From Prostheceraeus crozeri (Eukaryota > Platyhelminthes > Polycladida > Euryleptidae), in assembly GCA_907163375.1 (NCBI GenBank), contig CAJQUW010001409.1, forward strand, positions 310,001 through 374,000: a stretch of 64,000 bases of DNA, in the 5' to 3' direction. The notes below the pieces were generated by a model, which saw only the letters and a program-made list of their open reading frames with translations, did not search any database and was not told the origin of the DNA. Positions 36,186 through 48,419 of the stretch are shown in pieces (positions within the stretch are counted from its first letter, which is position 1; every line of letters begins with the position of its first letter). The position numbers and the translations under genes are program-made.

Positions 36186-36927
36186 GCTAGACCTCGATTA
36201 AGTTCGAAAAATTGAACCTTTTCTCTAATATGAATAACTAAAGTTGAATGAATTATGAATTAAATTGAATAATGGCAATCCAGAATATGGAATATAGATT
36301 AGTTTCTCACATTTTAGTAAAATATTTATGTATTGCATATTAATTTCATGATCACAATAACTGATTCTCAAAAAATACAAGGGCCGATCCCCTCAATAAA
36401 AACTTAATTGGACTGCGGGATGCAAAAATACTGAAGAATAAATTTATGCAGGCGAATATATACAGGGTTGGCCATAAATCACACCGAATATCATATTCGA
36501 TTTCTAATTGAGTCTTCCAGTCTGAGCGAATTTGTACACTATGTATGTTTGTACTTATGAAGGAGCTTTTCAAATATTCTTACCACGCTTCAAACCTCGT
36601 TCTAATTTCGTTCGCGCAAGAGTTGAATAGATGCTATCAATTTTATGGCTCATAGATATCTAACATTTCATTTCAAAGCTAAACGATCATTTCTGCACAT
36701 AGAAATAAACTGTTTATCTGAAGTTCGCTAGAATGGAAATTGACTCAAGGTCGCGGCACATCCGGGGGAACAAAGTTGGGGCATAAGCAACCAATTATAA
36801 TCTTCGATTTACTCATGTGACTGATTCTAACCCAATGATACAGACGTTGGCAGGTGCATCTAAGTGAAAATGCGTGCGATTTATGTGCCGCTATTGTGCA
36901 TTGCATGAAGCTTAATTTCCATTCTAG

Positions 36928-37098
36928 AGGTTTTATTGTTGTCAATTTCTATGGTTCGAAGGATCCTACGCCAGACACTTGGCATGCATCCATACCATGT
37001 TACAATCCATCAACGAATCTCTGGGGAATGGTCAAGGCACTGCAGAAGACCAACAACATAAGAACTGCATGTGCGTATCGTGGAAGTCATTGAAATCG
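36928..37098 (+). pseudogene. Kelch-repeat-like exon or fragment
   Basis: After an acceptor-like ATTCTAG the frame reads GFIVVNFYGSKDPTPDTWH, then ASIPCYNPSTNLWGMVKAL, then RTACAYRG. YNPSTNLW followed by an Arg-containing turn is the signature of a kelch beta-propeller blade (xYDPxTNxWxxxxxMxxxR). Only about one blade is present, and no second blade or BTB/BACK domain was seen nearby. A donor-like GTGCGT lies at 37071. It could be a lone exon of a gene running off-window, or a gene relic. Confidence 0.3.
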
Positions 37099-37099
37099 T

Positions 37100-38120
37100 A
37101 ACAACGAACGAGCTAAAGAGCGCTGGTGACAATCTCTGTCGGCTCGAGCCAATTTGGTCTTCACTTCTTTTTGCTAATACTGAAATTGAAGTTTATAGAA
37201 GAGTCTCAAAAATTAATTAAACTTCAGAATCCTTGAAATACATTATATTCATTAAATTTTTAAAACGTAAATAATAGGTCCTCCCAATAAAACCTCCCTT
37301 AATTCTGTACATAATAGTACTGAATTATTTAACCAAACTTATGATGGTAACACAAAAAATGGCAGCGAGCTTCGGTGCGACTTTTGGCCAGCCCTGAAGA
37401 TATAGATCAATATTTGCATGGAAACTAACTCAATCCAACTATTATCAGATATGGAGAGATTTGAATAGTGACCTGCGGTGTGTTTCCAGAGAAAAAACGA
37501 GCAGAACAGAATGTAGTCGGCGCTCGTAAAAGCTTTTGCATGCAACTGACATTGAGGAGGTCCTTTCCACCGCATTCCAATTTCCGATACATGCATATTT
37601 CTAACACGAGTCTGTATTCCGCTGTGTTTGGTTCGCACTTGCATTGGTTGCAATTGCATGTTGAATCACTTACATGCAATAATCACACTGCCTCAAAATT
37701 CAGAAGAAACTGTCCATGTATACACGTTTGTCACTACAAAAGTAGATTTACTCTGGTTCACGAAAATTTTATATTTAAATTCATGAATCTTCGATCAAAT
37801 AACCAAAATTTTCAGACAGTTCATTTGCAGTAAAGACCGCAATTCTCTGGTGTTAATCTGATAAGTGCATCTAATAGCCGATACAGCATAAAGAGAGACA
37901 CAGAAGTGATGAAAAGTGTTTACAATTAGGCCCTCAATAAATTTGGAATGAAAATGCAGGAAATGGGCATATTTTCATGCCTTACGATTACTGATTCACA
38001 GTGAACATCGCACACATCCGAATATGAGACACGTCTTCCATTGCTTTTTCAGCTCATTCAAGAACGATTAGCCTTTCTTCTTTGCTTTGTTGATAATATA
38101 CATGTATATCAATAATATTC
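37100..38120. other. Intergenic stretch, chance frames only
   Basis: Overlapping open frames on both strands at 37339-37833 look like chance; none has a recognisable domain. Confidence 0.4.
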
Positions 38121-38123
38121 ATA

Positions 38124-38290
38124 ACCGTGGCACAGTGGTTAAGTGCTTGCTCTGGCGATCCCTTGGTCCAGAGGTCGAATCTGACTATGTCAGCATCGTC
38201 CAAGCCCCAGTATGGGGGAGTAGTGACGTTTATGCTTCATCATGCATCAATAACATTTGATCCATGTAATTTCGTCTTGGCTTAATACAT
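38124..38290 (+). mobile_element. tRNA-derived SINE
   Basis: The A-box TGGCACAGTGG (38128-38138) and B-box-like GGTCGAATCT (38173-38182) are 45 bases apart, the spacing of a tRNA gene. They sit in a tRNA-like head, CCGTGGCACAGTGGTTAAG. The head continues into unrelated sequence rather than a clean acceptor stem, so it is a SINE head and not a working tRNA. The 3' end is not defined. Confidence 0.6.
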
Positions 38291-38299
38291 GCATTGGTC

Positions 38300-40990
38300 G
38301 ATCATATCCATTGATTAACCCTGACTACAGGAAGGTCTAGTGACTCCAAGGAATGTAGTAAATATGAATTGAAGTTATTGAAAGTTATTGAGAGATACTG
38401 TAAGTCAAGGTGACCCAAAAGCATCATCGACTATATTCGATTAACTTCCTAATTTAGCTGTCTACTACTTTATGTATGTAATCTAAAGAATAGTTTAGAT
38501 CTGCCTATTCAAACGAGCTTTTATTCAAAGAAATGCGGTACTTGCAAAGATTAATAAATCTATTGCCATTGACGCTACTCACTAAAAGTTATTTTGCTAT
38601 ATCAGACTGACTGATGATAGCAATGGGTGAGATGTATACATACATTTGATGAAAGCACAGTATCGGGAAATTAAGTTAAAAAATTGATAGACTGTATAGG
38701 TTCTATCACTATTTTGTAAATGTAACTATAGTGTACTTTTACTATATTAACACCTGCAGTACATGTAACTATGTTTCTCATGTGTTTACTTGTTGGTTTG
38801 GTTTTTGTGAATGAGAAAATACAGAAAACACAGACAAAGTTTGCTTTTTATTTACTAGATGAAAATGAGTCTTATCGAGGATATGAAATTCATGCTTTAA
38901 GTCCAATAAACCAACTTCCATTTTTAGAATAATTAAAGAATCACATAAAATGGCGTAAATAGAAGCCTCTTATTTGATTACAGTAGGCTATACTAATAGT
39001 ACTATTATTTATTAGTATGTATCAGCCAAATGGGATTCAGTCGATAATGCTACTTACTGTTCCACAGTTACTTTCATTCCTTCGTAACTGTCATTGAAAG
39101 CTGAGCATGAGCAGAGAATATGACAACGTTGACCGACCAGATACATGAGAGACCATTTTCTGAGGTCTGAGAATATTTTTGCACAATTATGATCAATGCA
39201 GCTCAGAGTCATTCTCCTCAATTTAGTGTTGTCATGCGCTTTGAGATATTCTTAGGAAAACGCATGAGCAATCCGGAGGTACAGACGGTGAGGACTGGAG
39301 AGGGGCAGAAGATGAAGTCTTGAGTTGCAGACAGTGAGTACATGTGAAATGCAAACGGTGGGGACTATAGTGAGTTGAAAAATGTCACTAAGCACTTGGC
39401 TTTCCTAGTTTTCCACCTGGGCATCTTTTTTTACACCTGTTTGTGAGTTTTACTTTGAATTTTCACGTTACAACATCTTGCAATTATAGTTCCAGTTGAT
39501 GACAGTCACGGAAAACAGAGGCGATGGTAATATGTGAACCTGATCACATGCAATTTTTTCGAAATAAAAGATTGACGTCAATATAAACGAACCGCGAAAT
39601 GTGCGAATTTCATTATGCTTGCTTGAAAGTGTTAATGTAGTCTCTTCGATAATAACGGTATAAAGCATTCTCATTATAAAATCAGCGATTATTAAATTAA
39701 CACTTTTCTGATTGAACAACTCTCTTTTTCGTATTGAATGTCTTTCTGAGCGTGCGGATCTGTCATTTCTAAACATGCTCACAAAGATGTTCAGCAACTT
39801 GTTGAATTCGTTTCAATATCTAAAATCGTACAAAGATACAAATGTTACAAATGAAACAAGTGGCAAAAATGTTTGCTAATAACCTAGAGCAAACAGTACA
39901 CTTGCGCGCCACTGATGGCGGATATACAGTAGCATTTAGCCGTCGGCATGTGTGTCGTGTTGTTTTTCTCTTCAGTTGATCCTAACACATAGAAGACAGC
40001 AGTTTGAATTTAATGATACAGTGGGATTGTCGGTCAAACTTTTTAAGTCGCTGGTTAATAAGCAATTAATCGCCTGCTGGCTTCTTTTGAATGAATCGTC
40101 ATGTATTCTTCTTACCGGGTCTAATGAGATGTGATAACCAGGGCTCATAAGAAATTAATGAATCGTTGGATGAAGTATATGATAATGTTGTCTTTGATTT
40201 CAAATTTTGTAACATTCTATTGGTAGCATTTATTATATAGAAGACATTTGTTTTAAAGAGAAAATGAAGTAAACAGAATAGTTACTATATATATAGCAGC
40301 CTCTTAAATGCTCAAATGTTAATTTCAAGTGTGCAGATAAAGAAATGAAATGTGATTCACAATATTTATTTAACTATGAATAAAGCATGAAGGCATTCCT
40401 ATTCGCACATAGCGTCTTCCACAGCTCATATTACGCCTATAATGGACATATATTACAATTTTTTAAGATGTGTAATTATTATAATTAATCGTAATAATTG
40501 ATTCCCAAAATTTGTAAATACAGTTAATTGAAAATAACAAAGATAATTGATTTTCAAAGAGCAATAAATCCTTGATTTTTGATTATCAGATAGCTCTAGC
40601 CCTTTACGCCAATCTCCTCTTTTCTGAGTTGCTTAGTGTAGAGATCAAGCCTTATTCGAGAATTTGATAAATCTCAACAATAGGGTATGTGTGGTATTTC
40701 ATTACAGTGACGATTATGAGCCAACCAGCATTGATAAAAGCTGGCAACTAACTGACATGTCGGATTAGAATGACTGGCCGCGGCGCGGTACGTCGGTCCA
40801 CATGTTCATTACGTATGCACTGATAGACTTCGGTAAAACTAGGACCTGTGTAGACTGCTGCAACTTGTGATCGAGTTTCGAATATGAATAGAAACTGATG
40901 ATATCAACCTGTTAAGTTCCGCTGACGAGCATTGCATGAAGTATTCCCCCAGCTGACAAGTTACAAGTTCCGTCTACTTGCGTTGAACTT
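38300..40990. other. Intergenic stretch
   Basis: No gene recognised. The open frame at 39468-39797 (- strand) has no family resemblance. On the - strand, AATAAA words at about 40234 and 40371 could serve the gene ending at 41199, though both are 800 bases or more downstream. Confidence 0.4.
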
Positions 40991-40995
40991 CTGCA

Positions 40996-41020
40996 CAATG
41001 ACGAGAACTGCTCGTCATTG
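40996..41020. repeat. 10-bp stem hairpin past the RhoGEF stop codon
   Basis: CAATGACGAG and CTCGTCATTG flank a 5-base loop, AACTG. It lies about 180 bases downstream of the stop codon at 41199, inside the likely 3' UTR on the - strand. It may be a structured UTR element or chance. Confidence 0.45.
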
Positions 41021-41198
41021 GTCACTGTCAGTTACGATTGTGTTGAGAATACAAAACCGGGGCTTAACAGCTTAACATTCAGCATTCAGTGTAAAACTTA
41101 AAACTTGCAGAACAGCTTCTGTGTGATAGGTGAAAAATGTAATTTTGAGCTGTGCCTCCAAAAAGAAGGCAGCTGAAGATAAAGATGGTAGCAATTAG

Positions 41199-44100
41199 TC
41201 ACTCTCGCCAGCTTATTATGCATGGTTCCCTCACATCTTCGTCTTTCAATCCATCAGAACCGAGATCCTCGTATCCTAGTCCTCCAGTAACAATAATAAT
41301 ACTGCTTAAAACAACCTGTTTCTCAGTCTCTCTTCGGAGAAATCCTATAGCACTATCTTCAACATCTGAATCACTTTTGTCAGCCTCTGACTTCGTGTTA
41401 GAAGCCGTTTCAAATCCAGCATCTTCGGACTCTTTTTGTGAGTTGTCTTGAACGGAATCGTCATAAGAGTCGTCCAAGCATTCCATAGATTCAAATGCAA
41501 CCATTAAATTGTTCAAGTTAGTATTCTTTTCATTCTTGCTTTCAGACTCCATTTGCATACTGAGCAGCAAATTTGGATTCGACAGCCATTTGTTTTTCAA
41601 AGGAGTCATTGAAACACGTCGTAGGCTAGTTTCATCTAACACGCTTTTCATCGTTCCTCTACCATTATCCGATCCGATCGTATCTTGTCCTCTCATAGTG
41701 ACTTCATTAGATGGTTGTTCAATTGAAGAATCGTCTTGTCGAATCCCAAAGTCGATCGATTCAACAAATCTTTCCACAAAGTTTTGGAATGATGCAATGA
41801 ACCGAACCGCGCCTTTATGTTTATGTAAAGAAACAACACATGGAGATGATGTTTTAAAAGTTGTCGATTCAAATCGTGGTATGTACAACTTGCAAATAAA
41901 TCCTGCCGCTGTGCCAATCATTAACCAATCTTTCACAATGCTCAAGCACGTGATAAAATCTTTCTCATCATATTCGTAAGACTTCAATTTCTTGAGTGCA
42001 TTCAGTGTTCTCTCAATATGAACAGTTTGTATAACTTGATGAGACTTGAAAATGACTAGTTGAACAGCTAGACTTCTCTGAAAAGTCACCCACGCACCCA
42101 GTGAATTGACCACGAAGTCTTGAATGTTACTGAACTCTTCACTAACGACATCTTCAGGTGGTTCCAAAACAATGTAATCGATTTCTAGATTATCATTCTG
42201 CCATTCCATTGTTACCATTTTGTTATCACAGGCGGCAACAATCATTCCGCTGTTTGGCACTTTGGAAATTTTGATCACAGCATCATCTCCTATGACAAGA
42301 GGTTCCGTTCTTGTCCATTCTCCATTTTCAATACGGCAGAAAATGTAAATACTCCCATTTAGTAGACCGGCGTAAACTCGATTATCAGCATAGCAAATAC
42401 TTATAATAGGGCTTTCGGTTTCGATTTGAAGGAAATGTGATGTTCGATCGTCCTCCAGTAGTGAATATATAAGTATGACGCCGATGTTTGTTCCAACCCA
42501 AACCATATCAGCTTGATATGATGGGTTTGCTGCCGACATCAGTCCAGGCACCATTTCCACACACCAAAAGCTCAAGTCATCCCCCAAAGTATCGCATCGA
42601 AAATTTTGTAAAATAGTTGGTGTCTGATTATATATTGAAACTATTGTTATCCCTGCATTTGCGTGGCAACACCAAAGAAATCTTTTGAGAATGTTTCCAT
42701 ACACTAAACAAACTGGAACTGCACAATTCACTTCTCCTAGATTACGACTTACATCAATGGCTGAATTTGATAAGAAAAGAGGTTTATTAATGCATTGAGA
42801 AATAGGATTATTGGCAATAACCGTCCAATCTTCCAAATACCAACGATTTTGGTTAATTTTGTCATGAGATAGCTTTGTTTGAATGAATTGTTCAATCCAT
42901 GTATTTCTCTTCTCTGGAGATTGGAGTTGGAATATATAAGTAGTTGGAGAGCTCGTGTTACTTTTTCTAGAAAATACTTTTAATGAAAGTAGTGAAGAAT
43001 CCATCAGACGGTTTTCGTCTATCTTTTGTTGAATGCTATGTTGCAAATGATTGCAAATTGATTGTAGAACGATTTCATCGAAGCCACGATAAGAATATTT
43101 CAAACTAGTAGCAAGAGAGCTTATCCTTGTTAAAACGGTATGATCATGGATAAGTGATTGAAGTTCCTGCAATCTAGCTTTCCCCTCAGAATCAGCAGCT
43201 GAAAAGGCAATGTTGGCATTGAAAGAAGTAATTACAGTTTGTTGAAAGACGTCTTCACCAATTGATGTCTTTATATCTGGAGTTATGTTGTGTTCATGCA
43301 CTCTGATGACATCTAGAGGAGCAAACCATTCCAGTTTGTACTGTCCATTAGTTTGCTTAGTACAGCATAATATCATAGTATCAAAGAGAATCAATTCTTG
43401 CTCAATTTGTAGTTTCAATTTGCCTTTCTTTGTGTACCGATTGAACTGTACAGAAACGCGACTCAACATCTTTGAATGTTTTGTTTCGGGAAATGACTGT
43501 TTCGATTTTATTATTTCATTTATAAATTTTTTTGCTTCAATTTCTTGTTCGTATTCCTTCTTGCGATTATTTAGGTAAGTGGCGAGAAGTTCAATTTCTG
43601 TCAATGCTTGTTGAAGTGGCCGGTGGTCATGGTGATCATCTGGCGTGTTTTTCAGCAAATCTTGCAGCAGCATGATAAATTGAGGAAATCTCTGAATTGG
43701 TTTAACCATTAAACCAATTAGTGGTAAACGAGTTTTTCCAAGTCTCTGTTTTTCATTCAAGAATGTCTCAAAGCGACTATTTGACTGACTTAATTCCTTG
43801 ACCTTCTCCATGGCATTGCTGTAGTTGTTAATATAAGAAGCATATACATCTCTCACAGTTTCACGATTAAAGCAAGCTGAGAAACTTTCTCCAATTTTTT
43901 CTTCCACATCCCAACATTTAGCACAATCTGTAAGAGTAATTCTAAATGAACGATGAATCTGTAGCAAACTTCGAAGTTTGAAGAAGATCATCCTCCGATC
44001 TGTGTTCGAGATAACAGGTGCCGGTCTAGTGAAGAGATCCATTTCGTAATCTTGCACTAGAGATTCCAAAACTTCGACGTACGATGTCTCTGTTTTAAGA

Positions 44101-44876
44101 ATGTTCTCCATTATATATCGCCGTTTCTGTTTCTCTTTTGTGAGATTTTCTGGTGGTGGAGGGAGTTGAGGAGGAGGATGTTTCTTTTCATTCCAATTCA
44201 AGTCAGTGGAATCTTTGCGTCTGGATTGCTTAGCATCTGTTTCCTCATTGACTGATTCAGCATTGTGATCAGCAAGAAGCGATTTCTTCTTATTTGATTT
44301 CAAAATACTCCATCCGTCAGGCTCATCATCTACCTCTTCTTCGTTAATTTCATCACTACTGGCAATGCTAGATTCAATTTCGTCGCTTTGAGAACTTTCG
44401 TCTACTTCTTCGTCTTCGTTCCAACGCATGGGGAAATTACCTAGATCAATACTTCCAAAGCGATGCGGTGAAAGCAAAAAAGCTTTTCCTTCCTCTTCGA
44501 TGTCGTTGGATTCACCAATTTTTGTCAATGTGCCAACTCGTTGTGTCAGTTTAGTTTGCAAAGCACCATTGTCAAGGCTAACGATGCTATCCTCCTCTTC
44601 TGGCACTTCTGACTTTACTGAGTGACGTGTCGAACAAGACACAGGCTTACTTCCAACACGATGAGTATATTGTGGAATAATTATCGACTTTTCAAGAAGC
44701 TTCCCCATTTGTCTTACATGCCCGGAATTTGCAGCAGCCTCTTGTTCAAAACTTCTGTTTTCAACTTTCGACATGGAGCTTGATTTGATAATTGCATGAG
44801 CATCGTCCTGATGATAATATTCACTGGGGTGATTTGTAAGAACTCGATTATAATCTAGAGATGACGAGCGCTTCAT
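41199..44876 (-). CDS. ARHGEF10-like: ARHGEF10-type Rho guanine nucleotide exchange factor, intronless
   Basis: A 1225-residue protein that should load GTP onto Rho-family GTPases and so control actin and contractility. Residues 1-250 are low-complexity and acidic with a proline run (PPPQLPPPPE). The DH domain spans about 252-445, with RRYIMENILKTETSYVEVLE at the start and LPLIGLMVKPIQRFPQFIML plus LQDLLKNTP as the third conserved block. This block, with KIGESFSACF and YASYINNYSNAM, fits ARHGEF10/10L better than other Dbl proteins. A PH-like region follows (about 465-690), then a WD40-like propeller (about 710-1210: VWVGTNIGVILIYSL, YAGLLNGSIYIF) ending near VTGGLGYEDL. TGA and TAG in frame just upstream fix the start. 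There is no intron over 3.7 kb, where vertebrate ARHGEF10 has many. The frame is intact, so a retrogene or complete intron loss is likely. Confidence 0.93.
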   Translation of the reverse strand: MKRSSSLDYNRVLTNHPSEYYHQDDAHAIIKSSSMSKVENRSFEQEAAANSGHVRQMGKLLEKSIIIPQYTHRVGSKPVSCSTRHSVKSEVPEEEDSIVSLDNGALQTKLTQRVGTLTKIGESNDIEEEGKAFLLSPHRFGSIDLGNFPMRWNEDEEVDESSQSDEIESSIASSDEINEEEVDDEPDGWSILKSNKKKSLLADHNAESVNEETDAKQSRRKDSTDLNWNEKKHPPPQLPPPPENLTKEKQKRRYIMENILKTETSYVEVLESLVQDYEMDLFTRPAPVISNTDRRMIFFKLRSLLQIHRSFRITLTDCAKCWDVEEKIGESFSACFNRETVRDVYASYINNYSNAMEKVKELSQSNSRFETFLNEKQRLGKTRLPLIGLMVKPIQRFPQFIMLLQDLLKNTPDDHHDHRPLQQALTEIELLATYLNNRKKEYEQEIEAKKFINEIIKSKQSFPETKHSKMLSRVSVQFNRYTKKGKLKLQIEQELILFDTMILCCTKQTNGQYKLEWFAPLDVIRVHEHNITPDIKTSIGEDVFQQTVITSFNANIAFSAADSEGKARLQELQSLIHDHTVLTRISSLATSLKYSYRGFDEIVLQSICNHLQHSIQQKIDENRLMDSSLLSLKVFSRKSNTSSPTTYIFQLQSPEKRNTWIEQFIQTKLSHDKINQNRWYLEDWTVIANNPISQCINKPLFLSNSAIDVSRNLGEVNCAVPVCLVYGNILKRFLWCCHANAGITIVSIYNQTPTILQNFRCDTLGDDLSFWCVEMVPGLMSAANPSYQADMVWVGTNIGVILIYSLLEDDRTSHFLQIETESPIISICYADNRVYAGLLNGSIYIFCRIENGEWTRTEPLVIGDDAVIKISKVPNSGMIVAACDNKMVTMEWQNDNLEIDYIVLEPPEDVVSEEFSNIQDFVVNSLGAWVTFQRSLAVQLVIFKSHQVIQTVHIERTLNALKKLKSYEYDEKDFITCLSIVKDWLMIGTAAGFICKLYIPRFESTTFKTSSPCVVSLHKHKGAVRFIASFQNFVERFVESIDFGIRQDDSSIEQPSNEVTMRGQDTIGSDNGRGTMKSVLDETSLRRVSMTPLKNKWLSNPNLLLSMQMESESKNEKNTNLNNLMVAFESMECLDDSYDDSVQDNSQKESEDAGFETASNTKSEADKSDSDVEDSAIGFLRRETEKQVVLSSIIIVTGGLGYEDLGSDGLKDEDVREPCIISWRE

Positions 44877-47800
44877 GTTGAAATCAATGAGCTATCATGT
44901 AAACGCTTCAAATTCAGATTTGAGCATGCGAACGTCGATCACAATAATAGGAATGACCATGTGTTGTCAGTTGCAGTCAGTAGAGCTGATAAAAGAGTAT
45001 CAAAGTCTGCTGACTGCATCGATCGAAATTTGCTTTCAAACAAGTTGATTACAGTCATTATTCATCTTCATGTTGTGCATAAAACTCGTGTGTGTTCTCA
45101 TCCGACATGCGGCTGATAAGCGCGCTATGTAGATACGCAGCATAAATGGAGACGGTGCGCCATCCTTCGACGTGGGGTCGACCTGCGTAGCAATTATCAA
45201 ATACTACTCATAAGTCATTATTTCCCAGTAAGATTAAATTTTTTTCGGATTTTAGTTTTATAGCTTTTCCTGTTTTTTTACTCCAGCATTTTTTTCACTA
45301 TTTCAATTAAACAACCTATTAGATGAATCGCCAAACTGTTTGGATGTGTGAAATAGAGTACCTGTCGGTAACATGCCATTCGTCAGTTTACTATATAGAC
45401 GCAGGTTAGATTGATTAATTCAGTCTCAATCTCGAGTTCAATATTTTCAATCATTTGCGCTGAATGGTGCCACACTTCGGTTTTACGATAGACACTCAGG
45501 TAGGATGGCCATGTAAAAATAATAAGAGCATTGTGTGAGTGTCGCATGATCGGGGCTAGATATGTTTATTTATATAAAAGCAATACAAGACAAGCACTCA
45601 AGAAGTTTCGCCTGTGACAGCAACCGATTTTATTTTGTAATTCCGTCTTTATTCATAATTTCGGAAACATTTCATTCGCGATGAATCAGGATGTGCGATC
45701 ATCATTTGCGTAATGATATTTCCCAAAATTTCATACTGCATTTTCAAGTGAAAATAATTCTGTTAATCTAAGTTTTAAATATCCAACTAGATCAAGCGCA
45801 AGCTTAAGGGATGAATTAAACTACCGGATTCTTGACAAAGCTGAGTGGAAAAGTAGATTGAGAGAAGACGGAATCTGCCAGTTTAACATAAATGTCGAAA
45901 CATTCTGATGAAATAGTTGAGTAATTATTAAAAAAGCAATTAATTAGAAATTAAGTTGCTAAGAACGTCTTGTTGAAATACAGCCTATCACATCTCGTCT
46001 ACAAGGATAACTTATGAGCATGCTATACCGGTACTGGGTAAGTCTAATACCTATAAAAGTAAGATGAAATGACAGATGTGAACAGGTCTCCACCAACTTG
46101 ATCAAGTTATGAGAAATCAAAGTTTGATTGAGAAAAGGTAAAAATTAGCTAGAAAACTATTTCCCTAGGTAAATTAATGAATTTCATGAAAGCAAACATT
46201 AATTTTGAATTAGTCCTATTGAGACGTCATTCGCTCTAAAAGAAGCAATGAATAAAGGATTATGGTGAACCATATGTGATTGACCGTCAGCTACGTCTTT
46301 TTCTTATGTAATTTAAGAGAAAAAAAAGCTGTTATTGTGTTAATTTAACTTCTGTGCCAGTGGACTACCACTTAACTAGCAAGGGTGTGGATCAGTTACA
46401 TATGAGCTGACGCATAGTATTTTATCCTGCATTATATTAACTTATTTCTGTATGATACGGATGCGCTTTCGTCTACACATGAATAATTTCAATTTAAATA
46501 AATTAGTAGGCTTAGCGCCTTACAACTTTTATTTCGTCTAAGTCAACATAATTTCATCAGACATGAATTAAGATAAGAAATGAAACATTAATTTAGTGAA
46601 TTACAAAATCATGCCGATGAAAATTATATTAAAACTTGAAATTTCAGCCAAGAAAGTATTATAAGATCTCGACTTTTTCTTGAAGACTTGCATTGTAATG
46701 CGGATCATGAAATTCCCCTGAAATTCAGCTTAATTTCCGATTAATTAAGATGCTTGTTAGCAAATGTTCATTCCTTTTGATATCAAACATGCTTTATACT
46801 TATTTGGTTCATGTCAAAAATATAACAACAGGAATGATTTGAAAAAATTTAGCTTCCTAAAAGTGATCAAATACTTTTTGATACCGCAGAAACGTTATCT
46901 CCGCAAAAATTGATCCTTTGATATAAATATTTTCAATGTTAATTTTTTGAGTCGACACTCTATGCCTACTACATGTGCATCCTTAAAGCCTACTGTCTGC
47001 CCGGGTCCCCAATTCATTTCCTGGAAATCTGATGAATGTATCTCTGTGATGGGTTTTCAGCAGTTCAGTTATTGGAATATGCTTAATCTCTAAATGCCAT
47101 TAAGCAAAAGGTTCTACAACAACATCCGACATGTATAATGTAGGCCATAGTCAAGATAAATGCATGTTATTCATTATTAATTTTTCCGTGCATTATTTTT
47201 GCCATTATTCTTTCTATTGCCAACTTCTATTTTCTTCCTATTCTTCTATTTTCTATACTTCTACATGCCTTCTTCTATTTTGCCAACATTCATTTCTAAT
47301 GTTTTCCTCATTACATCAATTTATTCACTTTTCACTGTAAAATGAATTACAGGCCAGCTAATTATACTTGAAATCTTCTATAGGCTCCATCGACTGAGGT
47401 AAACCGGCATGATTACTTTTTTGGTCAATGTTCTCTGTAGTAACTACGTTATGTTGGACGAAATGTATGATATGACATTTAAAGATGCACAGCGTTGTGA
47501 TGTACAATGAATAAGTCGACTCTACAGTTGCAAGTAGGCCTATGACTGTCTAACGATTCCATATTACATGATAGAATCATTTATATCATATAATCTAGGT
47601 TGACCAATTACGTGGATGTTTCTTCAAACCAAAAGTTGAAATTAAATACGAGGAAAGGACAAATACGATCATGTAGGTCTATGCGGTCCTTATATCTTTA
47701 CTAAAAGAGTTTAGTAGCCGGGTCATCTATTTTTTGTCCCTTGAACGGGAACATCCATGGTTAAGGGCAGCATGTATTTCAACGCACGTACATGCTAAGA

Positions 47801-48389
47801 GTCATCATTCACGTGATCTGATGCTTTGAAAACATAGGGAATATGTTTTGAATACGCGCGGGCGAGCGTTTACAGTCATTACGCGTCGTCTACGGGTGTT
47901 TTCCGCGTTGCCGCGGATGAATGTTCTGTCTGTCGTGAGCATGAAATGTAGGTCCTATCACATTGTCTAGCCTCTGATGCATGCTGACACATGAGACGCA
48001 AAGTCCATATAACAGGACTACCGACATATGTTGGAATAATGTCACGCGTAAACACGGATGTTTAGGGTCATGTGTAATTACGCGCAATTGAGCGTGGCAT
48101 GTCACCTAATGCGGTGAACATCGACCCAGTTCGGTAACCCGTTCCATCGCTGCAAGACTTATCCCTCACAGCTCCACACAACAGTATGACATTTCGATAT
48201 TCTTGCATCAAATAGGATTATGGAGATTATGTGAGGAAACGATATGCAACTTATCAATGACTGAAACTGATGACTGACTTTAGGCCTACATAAGCCCGAA
48301 CAGAGAAAAATGATACAAAATACTAAATAATATGGTCTGATATGGTCGAGAGGAGCATTAAAGTTTCTCAAATGATCATGTTTGGAAAT
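44877..48389. other. Upstream region of the RhoGEF gene
   Basis: Holds the presumed 5' UTR and promoter of the - strand gene and copy B of the dispersed repeat. A GC-richer patch at 47850-48110 is not explained. No TATA box or upstream exon could be supported. Confidence 0.4.
46575..46970 (+). repeat. Dispersed 400-bp repeat, copy B
   Basis: Same family and orientation as 24546-24950. Small indels and substitutions throughout indicate an old split. Both copies end just after GAGTCGACACTCTA and begin at AAGAAATGAAACAT, which helps set the family's limits at about 400 bp. Confidence 0.85.
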
Positions 48390-48390
48390 A

Positions 48391-48419
48391 CAGCGCGTTC
48401 ATAAAGTCACTGTGCACCT
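48391..48419 (+). repeat. Mariner left terminal inverted repeat
   Basis: 29 bases, CAGCGCGTTCATAAAGTCAC and onward to GCACCT, preceded by TA at 48389-48390. It pairs with 49753-49781 with one mismatch. Confidence 0.93.

Noticed and set aside
37339-37833. Overlapping open frames on both strands (84-121 codons)
   Set aside because: Frames open on both strands at once with no motif; the pattern fits a stop-poor stretch by chance.
39468-39797. 109-codon open frame on the - strand
   Set aside because: No family resemblance, splice context or promoter signal.
41509-41979. 156-codon frame on the + strand opposite the RhoGEF
   Set aside because: Shadow of the - strand coding sequence.
47131-47340. 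69-codon open frame rich in Phe/Ser/Cys on the + strand
   Set aside because: A T-rich pyrimidine tract read as protein; no coding evidence.
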